A DNA stretch of 64,000 nt from Acidobacteriota bacterium (GCA_016125275.1 WGMB01000016.1:54449-118448); one strand, 5' to 3'. Shown: positions 18,893 through 28,439, counted from the stretch's first letter. The notes: generated from the letters alone by a model not told the origin. Program-made: numbers and translations.

Positions 18893-18898
18893 TATCCT
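18893..18898 (+). promoter_or_regulatory. -10-like hexamer TATCCT
   Basis: TATCCT ends 10 nt before the ATG at 18909, with no ribosome site between. It is a candidate leaderless promoter of the propeller-PHP gene. Confidence 0.4.
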
Positions 18899-18908
18899 TG
18901 CGGCGGCC

Positions 18909-21878
18909 ATGTCGTTTCGTATCCTCGTCGCCCTGCTTGCAGCCCTGCCCCTCGCCGCGCAGCCCGAAGCCTCGGACTCCGGCTTCAAGGTCACGTTTGG
19001 AGCCAAGGGCGCTCGCGTCGACGGGATGGCTTGGCACGGCGGCGTCGCCGACCCTACGCGGGTTCGCCGCGTGCTGGGCTGGCACCTCCACAGCGACGAT
19101 CGCCTGCGCCCACCGAATCTGTGGGACGTGGAGCTCCAAAACGTCTACGGAGATGTCGCCGCCCCCGCCGTGCTGCTCGACCTGTTCGGCCCCGAGGCGA
19201 GGCCCGTGTCGCTGTTTACGCGCCGCGGCGACATCGAATTCACGCCCTCGGAGGTCCCCTACGGGACGTTGCTCCGTCCGCCGAACCACGCCGACAACGT
19301 GGCCGTCGAGCGCGTTCCCCTTCCGCTGAAGGTCTCCTCGAGCCAAACCGATGACGACTCCCCCGCCCTGCTGCGTACGCGCTCGGGAGAGTACTGGCTG
19401 GCCTGGGTCTCTTTTCACATGCTCGAGCGCGACGGCTTCTTCTACCAAGGCGCCGACGAGATCATGATCGCCCGCAGCCCCGACGGCCGGCGCTGGTCGC
19501 GGCCCGAGCCGCTCTCCGGGCCGGGCGACCACTTTCGCGTGGCCCTGGGCGAGGACGCCCGCGGCCGCATCTGGTGCGTCTACGGCGAGCAGGCCGAGCC
19601 CGGTACCGGCAACTTCAACCTCGTCGGCCGCAGCCTCGACCAAGGCCGCTGGTCGGAGCCTCGCCTGCTCACCGACGATCCCCGCCCCGACGCCTTCCAC
19701 CGCATGGCCGTCGGCGCCGACGGCTCCCTGGCGCTGGTCTGGGCCGGCTTCCGCGACCACCCCCAAGGTGGCCGCCCGCAAGCGGACATCCTGTTGCGCC
19801 GCCTGACCGACGGCAACTGGGGACCCGAGATCAACGTCTCCCAATCGCCCGAGGATGACTGGGAGCCCTCAGTGGCGCTCGACGGCCAAGGCCGCGCCTG
19901 GGTCGCCTGGGACAGCTACCGCGGCGAACGGTCCTACGACATCTTGCTGCGCGAAGTCGAAGCAGGCCGCCCGGGGACGATCGTGCCGATCGCCGCCTCG
20001 CCTTTCGCGGAAATGCGCGCGGACGTCGCCGTCGACGGCCGGGACCGCGTCTGGATCGCCTGGGAGCAAGGCGGCGCCAACTGGGGCAAGGACACCGGGT
20101 ACGAAAACCCCAACCACGGCATCTACCTCAAGCCCGGCGGAACCCGCATCTATCCCAACGGCCGCGCGGCGCGGCTGGCCGTCTACTCCGGCGGCAAGTT
20201 GCAGCAACCCGCCCAGGACCCGGCCGACGCCGCGCCGGACTTCCTCAACCGCCGGCTGTTCCAGAGCCCCCGGCTGACGGTCGACGCCGAGGGCCGCGTC
20301 TGGGCCCTCCTACGCCACCAGTGGCGCGCCGCGGGCCGCTGGGGCGGCCACCTGTTTGACTTCTACGCCACCACCTGGACCGAGAACGGCTGGATCGCGC
20401 CGATCTTGCTGCCCGGCTCCACCGGCCGGCAGGATACCGTCATCGCCGCCGTCCCCGGCCCCGAGTCGGGCCTCACGCTGGCCGTCGTCGGCGACGGCCG
20501 CACCCTGCCGGTTCCGCTGCCTCGCCGCAACGACGTCTCCACGCTGACGCTGGACGCCCGCCGCCTCGGCTCGGCCCCTGCCGACGTCCCGTTGAAGGAC
20601 TTCCAGGCGCCCGCCTCTCCGCCCAACTTCTCGGCCACCCACCCCAACGAAGCCGCCGACCTGGCCCGCATCCGCGAGCACCGCCACCAGGCCGAAGGCC
20701 GCACCTGGAAGATCGTGCGCGGAGACCTGCACCGCCACACCGAGACCTCCATGGACGGAGCCACCGACGGCACTCTCTACGACGTCTACCGCTACGCCCT
20801 CAACGCCGCCGAACTGGACTTTCTGGGCCTCAGCGACCACAACTACGGCCAATGGCTCGACACCGACGAGCCCGGCGACCCGCAGTCCGACAGCGAATAC
20901 GAGTGGTGGCGCCAGCAGAAGGCCGCCGACCTGTTTCACGTCCCCGGCCGCTTCACACCGCTCTACGGGTACGAGCGCACCACCAACTTTCCGCTCGGCC
21001 ACCGCAACGTCTTCCACGCCCGCCGCGGCGTCTTCAGCCTGCAAGTGCCCAAGCTCAACATCCGGGAGCGCCCCGAAGCCCTCGCCGGCGACCCTCCCAA
21101 GCTGTGGTCCTACCTGCGCCAAACCGGCGGCATCGGCATCCCGCACACCACCGCCACTTCCATGGGCACGGATTGGAACCGCCGCGACGACGAGGTGATC
21201 CCCGTCACCGAGATCTACCAGGGCGATCGCAATTCCTACGAGACCCAGGGCGGCCCCCGCTCGGCGCTACCCGAAGACCCCGGCCCCGGCCAAGGCGGAA
21301 TCAACCCGCACCAGAACGGCCTCGTCTGGAACGCTCTCGGCGCCGGCTACAAGATGGGTTTCATCGCCTCCAGCGACCACTACTCCACTCACATCTCTTA
21401 CGCCAACCTGATCGTGCCCGACGGCGTGACGACGCGCGAAGACCTGCTCGACGCCATCCGCAACCGCCGTAGCTACGCCTCGACCGACAACATCGTGGTG
21501 GACTTCCGCGCGGCCGGCGGCCAACAAGGCGCGGTGATCGAAGCCTCCGCCGCGCCGGAGCTCCAGATCCTCATCGAGGGCACCGCGCCGATCCAGAAGG
21601 TCGAAATCATCAAGAACAACCGCGTCCTCTACACTCGCCCGGGCGAAGGACAGAGCCGGCTCCAGTTCAGCTTTCGCGATCAGGAGTTCGCGAACCTCAC
21701 CGTCGGCCCCACCGCGACCGTGCGGGACTGGGACCGCCCGGAGACCGGCGTACGGCCGCGCCCGCGGGTCCCGGAGCGCTACTACTATCTGCGGATCGTC
21801 CAGAGCTACAGCGCCGACGAGCCCGACAAGCCCGGCGAGGTCGCCTGGTCGTCGCCGATCTACGTGCGCGGCCGGTAG
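18909..21878 (+). CDS. Secreted DUF3604-type protein: N-terminal propeller-like half plus C-terminal PHP metal-hydrolase half
   Basis: A 989-residue protein with a signal peptide (MSFRILVALLAALPLAAQ). Residues 140-530 are beta-rich with repeated sialidase/Kelch-like phrases ('DGRRWSRPE', 'QGRWSEPRL', 'DGNWGPEI', 'AWVAWDSY', 'VWIAWEQG'), suggesting a propeller. Residues 600-960 carry the PHP-type signature GDLHRHTETSMDG (H608, H610) and LSDHN (642-645), followed by GHRN and SSDHYSTH, all probable metal ligands. The frame is open far upstream to 17937, but that part runs across the sulfatase in another frame; the ATG at 18909 gives a signal peptide. It is a paralogue of 48723-51431. The reaction is unknown; a phosphoesterase or amidohydrolase-like activity is only inferred. 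Confidence 0.85.
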   Translation: MSFRILVALLAALPLAAQPEASDSGFKVTFGAKGARVDGMAWHGGVADPTRVRRVLGWHLHSDDRLRPPNLWDVELQNVYGDVAAPAVLLDLFGPEARPVSLFTRRGDIEFTPSEVPYGTLLRPPNHADNVAVERVPLPLKVSSSQTDDDSPALLRTRSGEYWLAWVSFHMLERDGFFYQGADEIMIARSPDGRRWSRPEPLSGPGDHFRVALGEDARGRIWCVYGEQAEPGTGNFNLVGRSLDQGRWSEPRLLTDDPRPDAFHRMAVGADGSLALVWAGFRDHPQGGRPQADILLRRLTDGNWGPEINVSQSPEDDWEPSVALDGQGRAWVAWDSYRGERSYDILLREVEAGRPGTIVPIAASPFAEMRADVAVDGRDRVWIAWEQGGANWGKDTGYENPNHGIYLKPGGTRIYPNGRAARLAVYSGGKLQQPAQDPADAAPDFLNRRLFQSPRLTVDAEGRVWALLRHQWRAAGRWGGHLFDFYATTWTENGWIAPILLPGSTGRQDTVIAAVPGPESGLTLAVVGDGRTLPVPLPRRNDVSTLTLDARRLGSAPADVPLKDFQAPASPPNFSATHPNEAADLARIREHRHQAEGRTWKIVRGDLHRHTETSMDGATDGTLYDVYRYALNAAELDFLGLSDHNYGQWLDTDEPGDPQSDSEYEWWRQQKAADLFHVPGRFTPLYGYERTTNFPLGHRNVFHARRGVFSLQVPKLNIRERPEALAGDPPKLWSYLRQTGGIGIPHTTATSMGTDWNRRDDEVIPVTEIYQGDRNSYETQGGPRSALPEDPGPGQGGINPHQNGLVWNALGAGYKMGFIASSDHYSTHISYANLIVPDGVTTREDLLDAIRNRRSYASTDNIVVDFRAAGGQQGAVIEASAAPELQILIEGTAPIQKVEIIKNNRVLYTRPGEGQSRLQFSFRDQEFANLTVGPTATVRDWDRPETGVRPRPRVPERYYYLRIVQSYSADEPDKPGEVAWSSPIYVRGR

Positions 21879-22021
21879 CCCGACCCTTCCGCCGTGCCCT
21901 GGAACCGTCGATCAGATGGTTGACCGCCATGGACTCAGCTCTTTCGCGGTGGCCTTCGGCGGGGGCTACCCGCCACAATGAAGGTCAGCGACGCGCCCGA
22001 GTCGCTGCAAGCCTGGCCCGC

Positions 22022-23236
22022 ATGGACCGTCCCATCCCTTTCACGCTTGAAGCGGCGACGCAATCCGTCCGCCTCTTTCTGCTCGCCTCGCAAGTCCATT
22101 TGTTCTACTGGCTCCGCCGTCGCTTGCAGGACCGAGGCGTGCGCCGGGCGGCCTGGATCGCGGGCGGCGTCGCCGGCGCGGGCGCCTTTTTGCTGCTGCT
22201 GGGGGACATGTATCCCATCCCCCTGGGCCGTCAGCCGAGCTGGTGGCGCTTTGTGGCCGACGTTTGGACCGCCGGGGCGTTCGTGGCCTACGCGCTGCTG
22301 CTGTCCGGCGGGTTGCTGCTGCACTGGCGGCGCAAATCCGCCGCCCGCGGCGCGCCGGACGCGGCGCCCGCCGCCGACCGAATCGTCCCCGACCCGCCCG
22401 CGCCCGAGCGCCGCCGCTTCGTCGAAGCCGCCGCGCTGTCAGCCGTCGCAGCCCCTCTGGCCGTGGCCGGCTACGGCACCTTCATCGGACGCAAGCGCTT
22501 CGAGCTCCGTGAAGTCCCGATCGCCATCCCGAACCTTCCCGCCGACCTGGAAGGCCTGCGAATCGCGCAAATCACCGACATCCACGCCGGTCCGTTCCTC
22601 ACGCGACGCGAGCTCGAAGTCGCCGTCGCCATGGCCAACGAGACCAAGCCGCATCTGGCGGTCGTGACCGGCGACGTCATCACCCAAGAGGGCGATCCGC
22701 TGGAGAGCTCGCTCGACGCGCTCGGCGGCCTGCGGGCCGACTCCGGCGTGTGGGGCTGCATGGGCAACCACGAGGCCTTCGCCAAGTGCCTCCAGCTCAC
22801 CGAGCGCTACGGGCGAAGCCGGGGCATCCAGTTCCTGCGCCAGGGCGCGGAGACTCTACGTTTCGGCGACGCCCTGCTCAACCTCTCCGGCGTGGACTAC
22901 CAGCGCAAGAACAGTCCCTACCTGCAGGGCGCCGAACGGCTGCTCAATCCGGCCGCCGTCAACCTGCTGCTTTCCCATAATCCCGATGTCTTTCCGGTAG
23001 CCGCGGAGCTAGGCTATGATCTGGTGATCTCCGGGCACACGCATGGAGGGCAAGTTACGCTGGAAATCGTGGAGCAATCGCTGAATGCGGGCCATTTCTT
23101 TACGCCCTACGTGGTGGGCCAGTATCAGCTCGACCGCTCCAACCTGTACGTCAGCCGGGGGGTTGGGTGCGTCAACCTGCCCATGCGCATCGGCGCTTGG
23201 CCCGAGATTACATTGCTCACCCTGCGCAAAGCTTGA
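22022..23236 (+). CDS. Membrane-anchored YkuE-type metallophosphoesterase
   Basis: A 404-residue protein with about three N-terminal membrane segments (near residues 10-30, 42-60 and 78-100). An internal Arg-Arg-Arg-Phe followed by a hydrophobic stretch (about 130-153) resembles a Tat-type signal. The calcineurin-like domain (about 175-400) has ITDIHAG, VVTGDVI, GNHE, LLSHNPD and SGHTHGGQ in order, as in the YkuE/YaeI family. The active domain is probably outside the cytoplasm. Start: the ATG at 22022 (MDRPIPFTLE) leads straight into the first membrane helix. An ATG at 21929 and an upstream TTG at 21920 are alternatives that would add 31-34 polar residues. A second phosphoesterase gene follows after 6 bp. 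Confidence 0.87.
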   Translation: MDRPIPFTLEAATQSVRLFLLASQVHLFYWLRRRLQDRGVRRAAWIAGGVAGAGAFLLLLGDMYPIPLGRQPSWWRFVADVWTAGAFVAYALLLSGGLLLHWRRKSAARGAPDAAPAADRIVPDPPAPERRRFVEAAALSAVAAPLAVAGYGTFIGRKRFELREVPIAIPNLPADLEGLRIAQITDIHAGPFLTRRELEVAVAMANETKPHLAVVTGDVITQEGDPLESSLDALGGLRADSGVWGCMGNHEAFAKCLQLTERYGRSRGIQFLRQGAETLRFGDALLNLSGVDYQRKNSPYLQGAERLLNPAAVNLLLSHNPDVFPVAAELGYDLVISGHTHGGQVTLEIVEQSLNAGHFFTPYVVGQYQLDRSNLYVSRGVGCVNLPMRIGAWPEITLLTLRKA

Positions 23237-23242
23237 GACCGA

Positions 23243-23974
23243 ATGCGGTATTTGATTCTCAGTGATATTCACGCCAACCTCGAGGCCCTGGAAGCGGTCG
23301 TGGAAGAGGCTCGGGGGTCCTACGACGAGGTCGTCTGCCTGGGAGATCTGGTGGGCTACGGCGCGGACCCCAACGCCGTCACCGACTGGGTGCGGAGCAA
23401 CGCCGCGCACGTCATCCGCGGCAATCATGACAAGGCTTGCTGCGGACTGGAAGAGCCGACGCTGTTCAACCCCATGGCGCGCTTTGCGGTGGAGTGGACC
23501 TACGACAAGCTCACGGACGACAATCGCCGCTGGCTGCGGGATCTGCCGCAGGGCCCGCTCGACGTCGGCCCTTTTCTGATGGTCCACGGCTCTGTGCTCG
23601 ACGAGGACGAGTACATTCTGGACTCGCGCGACGCCGCCCAGCAGTTTCCCCACATGTTCGAGCGCTTGGTCTTCTTCGGGCACACCCACGTCCAGGGCGG
23701 CTTCTTCCTGCGCTCGGTCAACGGCCAGCCCGCCGAGGGCGAAGCCTCTCCCGAAGGGCTCGAGTTCCGCAAGGGCGACTCGCTGATGGTCAACCCCGGC
23801 TCGGTCGGCCAGCCGCGAGACTACCTCTGGACCGCCGGCTACGCCGTCTACGACACAGAGGCCCGCAGCGTGGTCTACCACCGCTGCCCTTACCCTCTGC
23901 AGGAAGCCCAGGACAAGATCGTACGGGCCGGCCTGCCGCAGTCTCTGGCCGATCGGCTCGCCGTCGGACGCTGA
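23243..23974 (+). CDS. Cytoplasmic metallophosphoesterase
   Basis: A 243-residue calcineurin-like phosphoesterase. Motifs: LSDIHANLEAL at residues 6-16, CLGDLVGYGADP near 33, RGNHD near 60, VHGS near 115, FFGHTHVQG near 146 and NPGSVGQPRD near 185. This resembles the diadenosine-tetraphosphatase-like/PrpE-like group rather than YkuE. No signal peptide. It follows the membrane-anchored phosphoesterase by 6 bp, and its stop overlaps the ribosome site of the acetyltransferase gene, so three genes (22022-24534) probably form one operon. The substrate is unknown. Confidence 0.9.
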   Translation: MRYLILSDIHANLEALEAVVEEARGSYDEVVCLGDLVGYGADPNAVTDWVRSNAAHVIRGNHDKACCGLEEPTLFNPMARFAVEWTYDKLTDDNRRWLRDLPQGPLDVGPFLMVHGSVLDEDEYILDSRDAAQQFPHMFERLVFFGHTHVQGGFFLRSVNGQPAEGEASPEGLEFRKGDSLMVNPGSVGQPRDYLWTAGYAVYDTEARSVVYHRCPYPLQEAQDKIVRAGLPQSLADRLAVGR

Positions 23975-23985
23975 GGAATCGCTTC

Positions 23986-24534
23986 ATGTTCTCGATGCCG
24001 CTCGGCGAAGGCCTCGAGCTGCGGCTTTTGGAGCCGCGGCACGCTGAGGAGGTCTTCGAGGCCGTGGACGCCAATCGCGAGCGTCTGCGCGAATGGCTGC
24101 CCTGGGTGGACCACGCCCGCTCTCCGAACGATACGCGCGGCTTCCTGTCGATGCAGATGGCCCGTTTGGCGCATGGTGAGGCGATGACGGCTGGGGTCTG
24201 GGTCGACGGCCTCTTCGCCGGCGTCGTCGAAGGCCGTCTGGACTCCGAGCGCTCGGTCATGGACCTCGGCTACTGGCTGGCCCGCAGCTTCGAAGGCCGC
24301 GGCGTGATGACCCGCGCCTGCCGAGAGCTCCTGCGCTACGCCTTCGAGGACCTCCGCTACGCCCGCGTCGAGTTGCGCTGCGCCACCGAGAATCAGCGCA
24401 GTTGCGCCGTCGCCGAGCGGCTCGGCATGCAGCTCGACGGCGTGCTGCGCTCGGCCATGCCGCTGCGCGATCGCCGCCTCGACCTGCGGGTCTACTCCTT
24501 GCTCGCCGCCGACTGGAAAGCCCGAGGCGCCTGA
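23986..24534 (+). CDS. GNAT-family (RimJ/RimL-type) N-acetyltransferase
   Basis: A 182-residue acetyltransferase likely to use acetyl-CoA on protein N-termini or small amines. The N-terminal 'LRLLEPRHAEEVFEAVDANRERLREWLPWVD' region (cited loosely) is typical of RimL-like proteins. LGYWLARSFEGRGVMT is the acetyl-CoA-binding strand and loop, and VELRCATENQRSCAVAERLGM is the conserved helix. The ATG at 23986 is chosen because GAGGA at 23973-23977, overlapping the stop of the preceding gene, lies 8 nt upstream. The frame is open for 180 codons upstream, but that part is a shadow of the phosphoesterase. The target is unknown. Confidence 0.9.
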   Translation: MFSMPLGEGLELRLLEPRHAEEVFEAVDANRERLREWLPWVDHARSPNDTRGFLSMQMARLAHGEAMTAGVWVDGLFAGVVEGRLDSERSVMDLGYWLARSFEGRGVMTRACRELLRYAFEDLRYARVELRCATENQRSCAVAERLGMQLDGVLRSAMPLRDRRLDLRVYSLLAADWKARGA

Positions 24535-24588
24535 AATCCGCCTGCACGTTCCGGCCCTTCGGAACGTTGAGACTTTTAGGAGGACCGA

Positions 24589-26625
24589 ATGATGCGTCGT
24601 TTCCGCCTCGTTGTCGGTATTTTTTGGATCATGAGCGCAACATCCTCAGCCGCCGACCTCAACGTCACCCGCGTAACCCTTTATAAACACGGCGTCGGAT
24701 ACTTCGAGCGCGCCGGAGACATCCCGGCCGGCGAGTCCGCCACGCTCCAATTCCAGGCCGAGGAGATGGACGACGTCCTCAAGTCGCTGACCATCGAGCA
24801 GCGCGGCGGCGAAGGCGTCTCCGCCGTCCGCTACGACTCGAGCGATCCTCTGTCCAAGCGCCTGGAGGTCTTCCCCTTCCGCCTGGGCGACAACATCTCG
24901 CTCTCGGCCGTGCTCGACCAGTTCAAGGGCGCCGAGGTGACGCTGCAGATCGGCGGCCGCGAGGTCGCCGGCCGTATCGTCAGCGCGCGCACTCTGCCGG
25001 CCACCCAGAACGAATCGGGCCAGGAGCAGCTCGTGCTGCTGGCCGACGGCGCCCTGCAGACCGTCGACCCCTTCGCTTCCGCCGCGATCCGCTTCGCCGA
25101 CCCCAAGATCCAGACCCAGTTCAACGACTACCTCTCGGTCCTGTCGCGGTCGCGCAACACTGACAAGCGCACCGTCACCATCGAATCCCAGGGCGGCGCA
25201 GCCCGCATCGCCGCCGGCTACATCACGCCCACGCCAATCTGGAAGAGCAGCTACCGCCTGATCTTCGACAAGGAGCCGCAGCCGCTGCTCGAAGGCTGGG
25301 CGATCGTCGACAACACCTCCGGCGAGGACTGGGAGAACGTCCGGCTGTCGCTGGTCTCCGGGCTGCCGGTTTCGTTCATCAACCGGCTCTACGAGCCGCG
25401 CTACCTGCAGCGGCCCGTGGTGCAGTTGGCCCAGGACCGCGCCTGGGCGCCGAAGATTCACGGCGGCGCCATCGAGGAGCCCGAATCCGACATGGCGCTC
25501 GCCAAGGCGATGCCCGCGCCTCCGCCGGCTCCGATGGCGGAGGCCCGCGCCTACCGCCAGAGCGTCGTCGGCGCCGTGGGCGGCTACGCCGGAGCGGCCA
25601 TGGCCGACGAAAGCTTTCGCAACGAAATCTCGTCCACCGTCGCCGCCACGGCCGTCAAGGCCGAGCTCGGCGACCTGTTCGAGTACGCCATCGACCACCC
25701 GGTGACCATCCGCAAGTCCGAGTCCGCGATGCTGCCCTTCTTCCGCGAACGCGTGCAGGCCCGCCGGCTCTACATCTACGACGCTGACAACGGCTCGCAG
25801 CACCCCCTGCGCGCCGCCGAGATCACCAATTCCGCCGGCGCCACCCTCGACGGCGGCGCCATCACCGTCTACGACGCCGGCGCCTATGCCGGCGAAGCCC
25901 TGGTGGAGACCATCAAGGCCGGCGACAAGCGGCTGATCAGCTACGCCGTCGACCTCGGCACGCGCATCACCACCGCCTTCGACTCCTCCTCCAAGCTCCA
26001 GAGCGAGTTCCACTTCCGCCGCGGCGTCATCACCACGAAGGTTGCTCAGCGCGAGGTCAAGACCTTCACCATCCGCAACGTCGACCCCAACGCCAAGAAG
26101 ATCATCCTCGAGCACCCCGTCCGCCCCGGCTACAACCTGCTCAGCGCCAAGCCGGCCGAGACCACCGCGGACGCCTACCGCTTCGAGGTCGACGTCGAGC
26201 CCAACGCGACCCGCAAGTTCGAGATCGTCGAAGAGCGCGTCTACTCCCAACAGCAGGCCGTCACCAACATGAGCTACCAGCAGTTGCTCTCGTGGGTGAA
26301 CAACAAGGACCTCAGCGCCGAAGGCCGCCAGCAGCTCGAGCGCATCGCCGCCCTCAAGCGCCAGATCGCCGACGCCGAGGCCCAGCAGCAGAACGTGGAG
26401 CAGGAGGTCGGCTCCCTCGATCAAGACCAGAACCGCCTGCGCAGCAACATCTCCACCCTGCGCTCCGTTCCCGGCCAGGAGCAGCAGGTGCAGCAGTACT
26501 CGCAACGGCTCTCCGCGCAGGAGACGCGCCTGATCGAGTTGCGCGACCAGCAGGCGACGCTGCGCAACCAGACGGCGCAGCTTCAGACCCAGCTCAACAA
26601 CCTCATCGAAACGATGGAGTTCTAG
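24589..26625 (+). CDS. Secreted DUF4139-type protein with C-terminal coiled coil
   Basis: A 678-residue protein with an N-terminal signal-like segment (MMRRFRLVVGIFWIMSATSSA). It resembles the DUF4139 family, with NVTRVTLYKHGVGYFERAGDI at the start of the mature part, 'SYRLIFD...PLLEGWAIVDNTSGEDWENVRLSLVSG' (loosely cited) in the middle, and VKTFTIRNVDPNAKKIILEHP further on. Residues 575-678 are a Gln/Ala-rich coiled coil. A segment near 300-330 is Ala/Pro-rich. The ribosome site AGGAGG at 24578-24583 serves ATG 24589 (5 nt) or ATG 24592 (8 nt). The family has no established enzymatic function; a surface or periplasmic role is likely. Confidence 0.85.
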   Translation: MMRRFRLVVGIFWIMSATSSAADLNVTRVTLYKHGVGYFERAGDIPAGESATLQFQAEEMDDVLKSLTIEQRGGEGVSAVRYDSSDPLSKRLEVFPFRLGDNISLSAVLDQFKGAEVTLQIGGREVAGRIVSARTLPATQNESGQEQLVLLADGALQTVDPFASAAIRFADPKIQTQFNDYLSVLSRSRNTDKRTVTIESQGGAARIAAGYITPTPIWKSSYRLIFDKEPQPLLEGWAIVDNTSGEDWENVRLSLVSGLPVSFINRLYEPRYLQRPVVQLAQDRAWAPKIHGGAIEEPESDMALAKAMPAPPPAPMAEARAYRQSVVGAVGGYAGAAMADESFRNEISSTVAATAVKAELGDLFEYAIDHPVTIRKSESAMLPFFRERVQARRLYIYDADNGSQHPLRAAEITNSAGATLDGGAITVYDAGAYAGEALVETIKAGDKRLISYAVDLGTRITTAFDSSSKLQSEFHFRRGVITTKVAQREVKTFTIRNVDPNAKKIILEHPVRPGYNLLSAKPAETTADAYRFEVDVEPNATRKFEIVEERVYSQQQAVTNMSYQQLLSWVNNKDLSAEGRQQLERIAALKRQIADAEAQQQNVEQEVGSLDQDQNRLRSNISTLRSVPGQEQQVQQYSQRLSAQETRLIELRDQQATLRNQTAQLQTQLNNLIETMEF

Positions 26626-26706
26626 CAGCGCAGCTCTTCGCAACCCGGCGGAACCCCGAAGGCCCAGACCCAGGGGTTCCGCCCGCTCTTCCGCCGGACC
26701 CGCTGC

Positions 26707-26712
26707 TACACT
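26707..26712 (+). promoter_or_regulatory. -10-like hexamer TACACT
   Basis: TACACT ends 7 nt before the TTG start at 26720, with no ribosome site. The same CTACACTG octamer context precedes the starts at 46313 and 48723. Confidence 0.4.
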
Positions 26713-26719
26713 GGGCTCG

Positions 26720-28273
26720 TTGCGCAGCGCCGCCCAGCGCCGCGGCGTCTCCGATCCGGTCGCGATCAGAGACCTCCTGGAGAGTTTTCTCCGCGCCTGC
26801 CGTCAGCCGGCCGTCTACGAGCCGGGCGAGGAGCCCATCCCGGTCGAGGCCGACAATCACTCCCTCGCCGCCCGCCCCAACGGTTGCCTGCTCGAAATCT
26901 GGGGCCCGGCCGGCTCCCTCACCCGCCGCGTCACCGCCGTCGTCTCGGAAACCAAGCAAGGCCTCGAGCTGCTGGTGCACCGCTTCGGCGGCCGCGAAGG
27001 GACGCTCTGGATGGTGGACCTGGAGCGGCAGTCGGCGCGCTTTGACGCCGCCGCCCAAACCCGCCAGTTCGCCAAGGCCCTCGAAGGCTTCGTGGCCCGC
27101 GCTCTGCCCGCCGCGCGCCTCCAGGAGCTGACCGTCGGCGCCGACCTGGAGCGCTCCCTTTCGGCGGTCTACCCGCGCGGAATCCTGGTCGAGGACGGTC
27201 GCCGTTGGGCTTTCCTGGCGAGTCCCCCGGCCGCCGGCGCCGCAGGGGCTGACGGCGCTCTGGCGTTCGGGCTGCTGTGGCTCGATGCGCTGCGCCGCTC
27301 CCGCCGCGGCCAGGCCGTGGCCGGGCTGGCGCTCTGCCTGCCCCGCCCCCACGTGGCGGTGACGGCAGCGCGCTTGGCCTGCCTCGATCGAGAGCTCGCC
27401 TCCTACCGGCTGTTCGCGCTGGAGGGCCGCGGGCTCAAGCCGGTCGATCCGCACGATCACGGCAACCTCTCCTCCGAGCTGCCCGTCTGCTTCCCGCCGG
27501 CCGTGCCGGACGGCCCCACCGCCCGCCTCTTCGAGGCCCTGCGGCGCGAAGAAGGCGTCGCGGTCACCCCGCGCCCGGACGGCATGCTGACGCTCCACGT
27601 TCGCGGTCTGGTCGTCGCCGAGGTCGGCCACCGCCTGGCGACTTTCGGCCTCGCTCGGCAAACCCCTCTGCGCCCCGGGAACCTCGACGAGGCGCTGCGG
27701 CTGATCCGAGAGATCGCCGAAGTCCGTCGGCCCGAGGCTGCCGCCCGCAACCACGCTCTCTACAACCTGTATCCCGAGCTCTGGCTCGAAGCGCAGGTCC
27801 GAGCCGATTCCCAGGCCCTCGACCCGTCCTTTCGCGTTCAACCGTGGTACAGCCGCACGCCGGCCACGCTCGGCGGCGACCGGGGAGTGCTGGACCTGCT
27901 GGGCATCGACCGCGACGGCCGCTTGGCGGTCCTGGAGCTGAAGACCGAAGAGGAGCTCCGCCTGCCCATCCAGGCGCTCGACTACTGGCTCCGCGTGGAA
28001 CGACACCGCCAGCGCGGGGATTTCTCGGCCAAGGGCTTCTTTCCGGGCCTGGCCATCGCGGACGCCCCGGCCCGCCTGATCCTGGTCGCCCCGGCCCTGA
28101 AGTTCCACCCCCAGACCGAGACGCTGCTGCGCTGGCTCCATCCGCGGATTCCGCTCGAACGCATCGGCTTGACGGCCGATTGGAGGAACCGCCCGGCGCC
28201 CGTTTTTCGGGCCGTTGGGGCTGACGCTCCCGGCTCAAAAGGCGTCCCAAGCCCGATCCGCCCAGATCTTTGA
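26720..28273 (+). CDS. Uncharacterised protein with C-terminal PD-(D/E)XK (NucS/RecB-like) nuclease motif
   Basis: A 517-residue cytoplasmic protein. The N-terminal 370 residues match no family I recognise; they have alternating strands and helices and no membrane segment. Near the C-terminus, GVLDLLGIDRDGRLAVLELK places D392 and E406-x-K408 in the D-x13-ExK arrangement of PD-(D/E)XK endonucleases such as the NucS C-terminal domain, and QALDYW follows as a candidate motif IV helix. The TTG start at 26720 is supported by TACACT 7 nt upstream; the first in-frame ATG lies far inside. Role: probable nuclease or DNA-repair factor, unproven. The AT-hook/H1-like gene lies 245 bp downstream. Confidence 0.7.
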   Translation: MRSAAQRRGVSDPVAIRDLLESFLRACRQPAVYEPGEEPIPVEADNHSLAARPNGCLLEIWGPAGSLTRRVTAVVSETKQGLELLVHRFGGREGTLWMVDLERQSARFDAAAQTRQFAKALEGFVARALPAARLQELTVGADLERSLSAVYPRGILVEDGRRWAFLASPPAAGAAGADGALAFGLLWLDALRRSRRGQAVAGLALCLPRPHVAVTAARLACLDRELASYRLFALEGRGLKPVDPHDHGNLSSELPVCFPPAVPDGPTARLFEALRREEGVAVTPRPDGMLTLHVRGLVVAEVGHRLATFGLARQTPLRPGNLDEALRLIREIAEVRRPEAAARNHALYNLYPELWLEAQVRADSQALDPSFRVQPWYSRTPATLGGDRGVLDLLGIDRDGRLAVLELKTEEELRLPIQALDYWLRVERHRQRGDFSAKGFFPGLAIADAPARLILVAPALKFHPQTETLLRWLHPRIPLERIGLTADWRNRPAPVFRAVGADAPGSKGVPSPIRPDL

Positions 28274-28412
28274 TCATGAAGGCCTTGCGGGATTGGTCTT
28301 TTCCTGGCAGAATTCCTAAAACGACCTGCCATAGTCGCTCATTATTGGTAACATTCAGGAGTCGCGCTTCGTCGGAATAAGGGCGCGTCAAAGGGCTGAC
28401 TTGCCGGTCTCA

Positions 28413-28439
28413 ATCAGGTGGATGTGGTCTTGATCAGGT
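28413..28439. repeat. Pair of ATCAGGT repeats 20 bp apart in the 245-bp gap
   Basis: ATCAGGT at 28413-28419 and 28433-28439, two helical turns apart, in the non-coding gap 28274-28518 upstream of the AT-hook/H1-like gene. This spacing suits a dimeric regulator, but with two 7-mers chance cannot be excluded. Nothing else clear was seen in the gap. Confidence 0.25.

Noticed and set aside
17937..18908. In-frame upstream extension of the propeller-PHP gene through the sulfatase
   Set aside because: The extension is Arg/Pro-rich out-of-frame sulfatase sequence. The ATG at 18909 begins a signal peptide and has a -10-like hexamer 10 nt upstream.
24646..26643. Open frame of 665 codons opposite the DUF4139 gene
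   Set aside because: Same compositional shadow effect; low-complexity translation without motifs.
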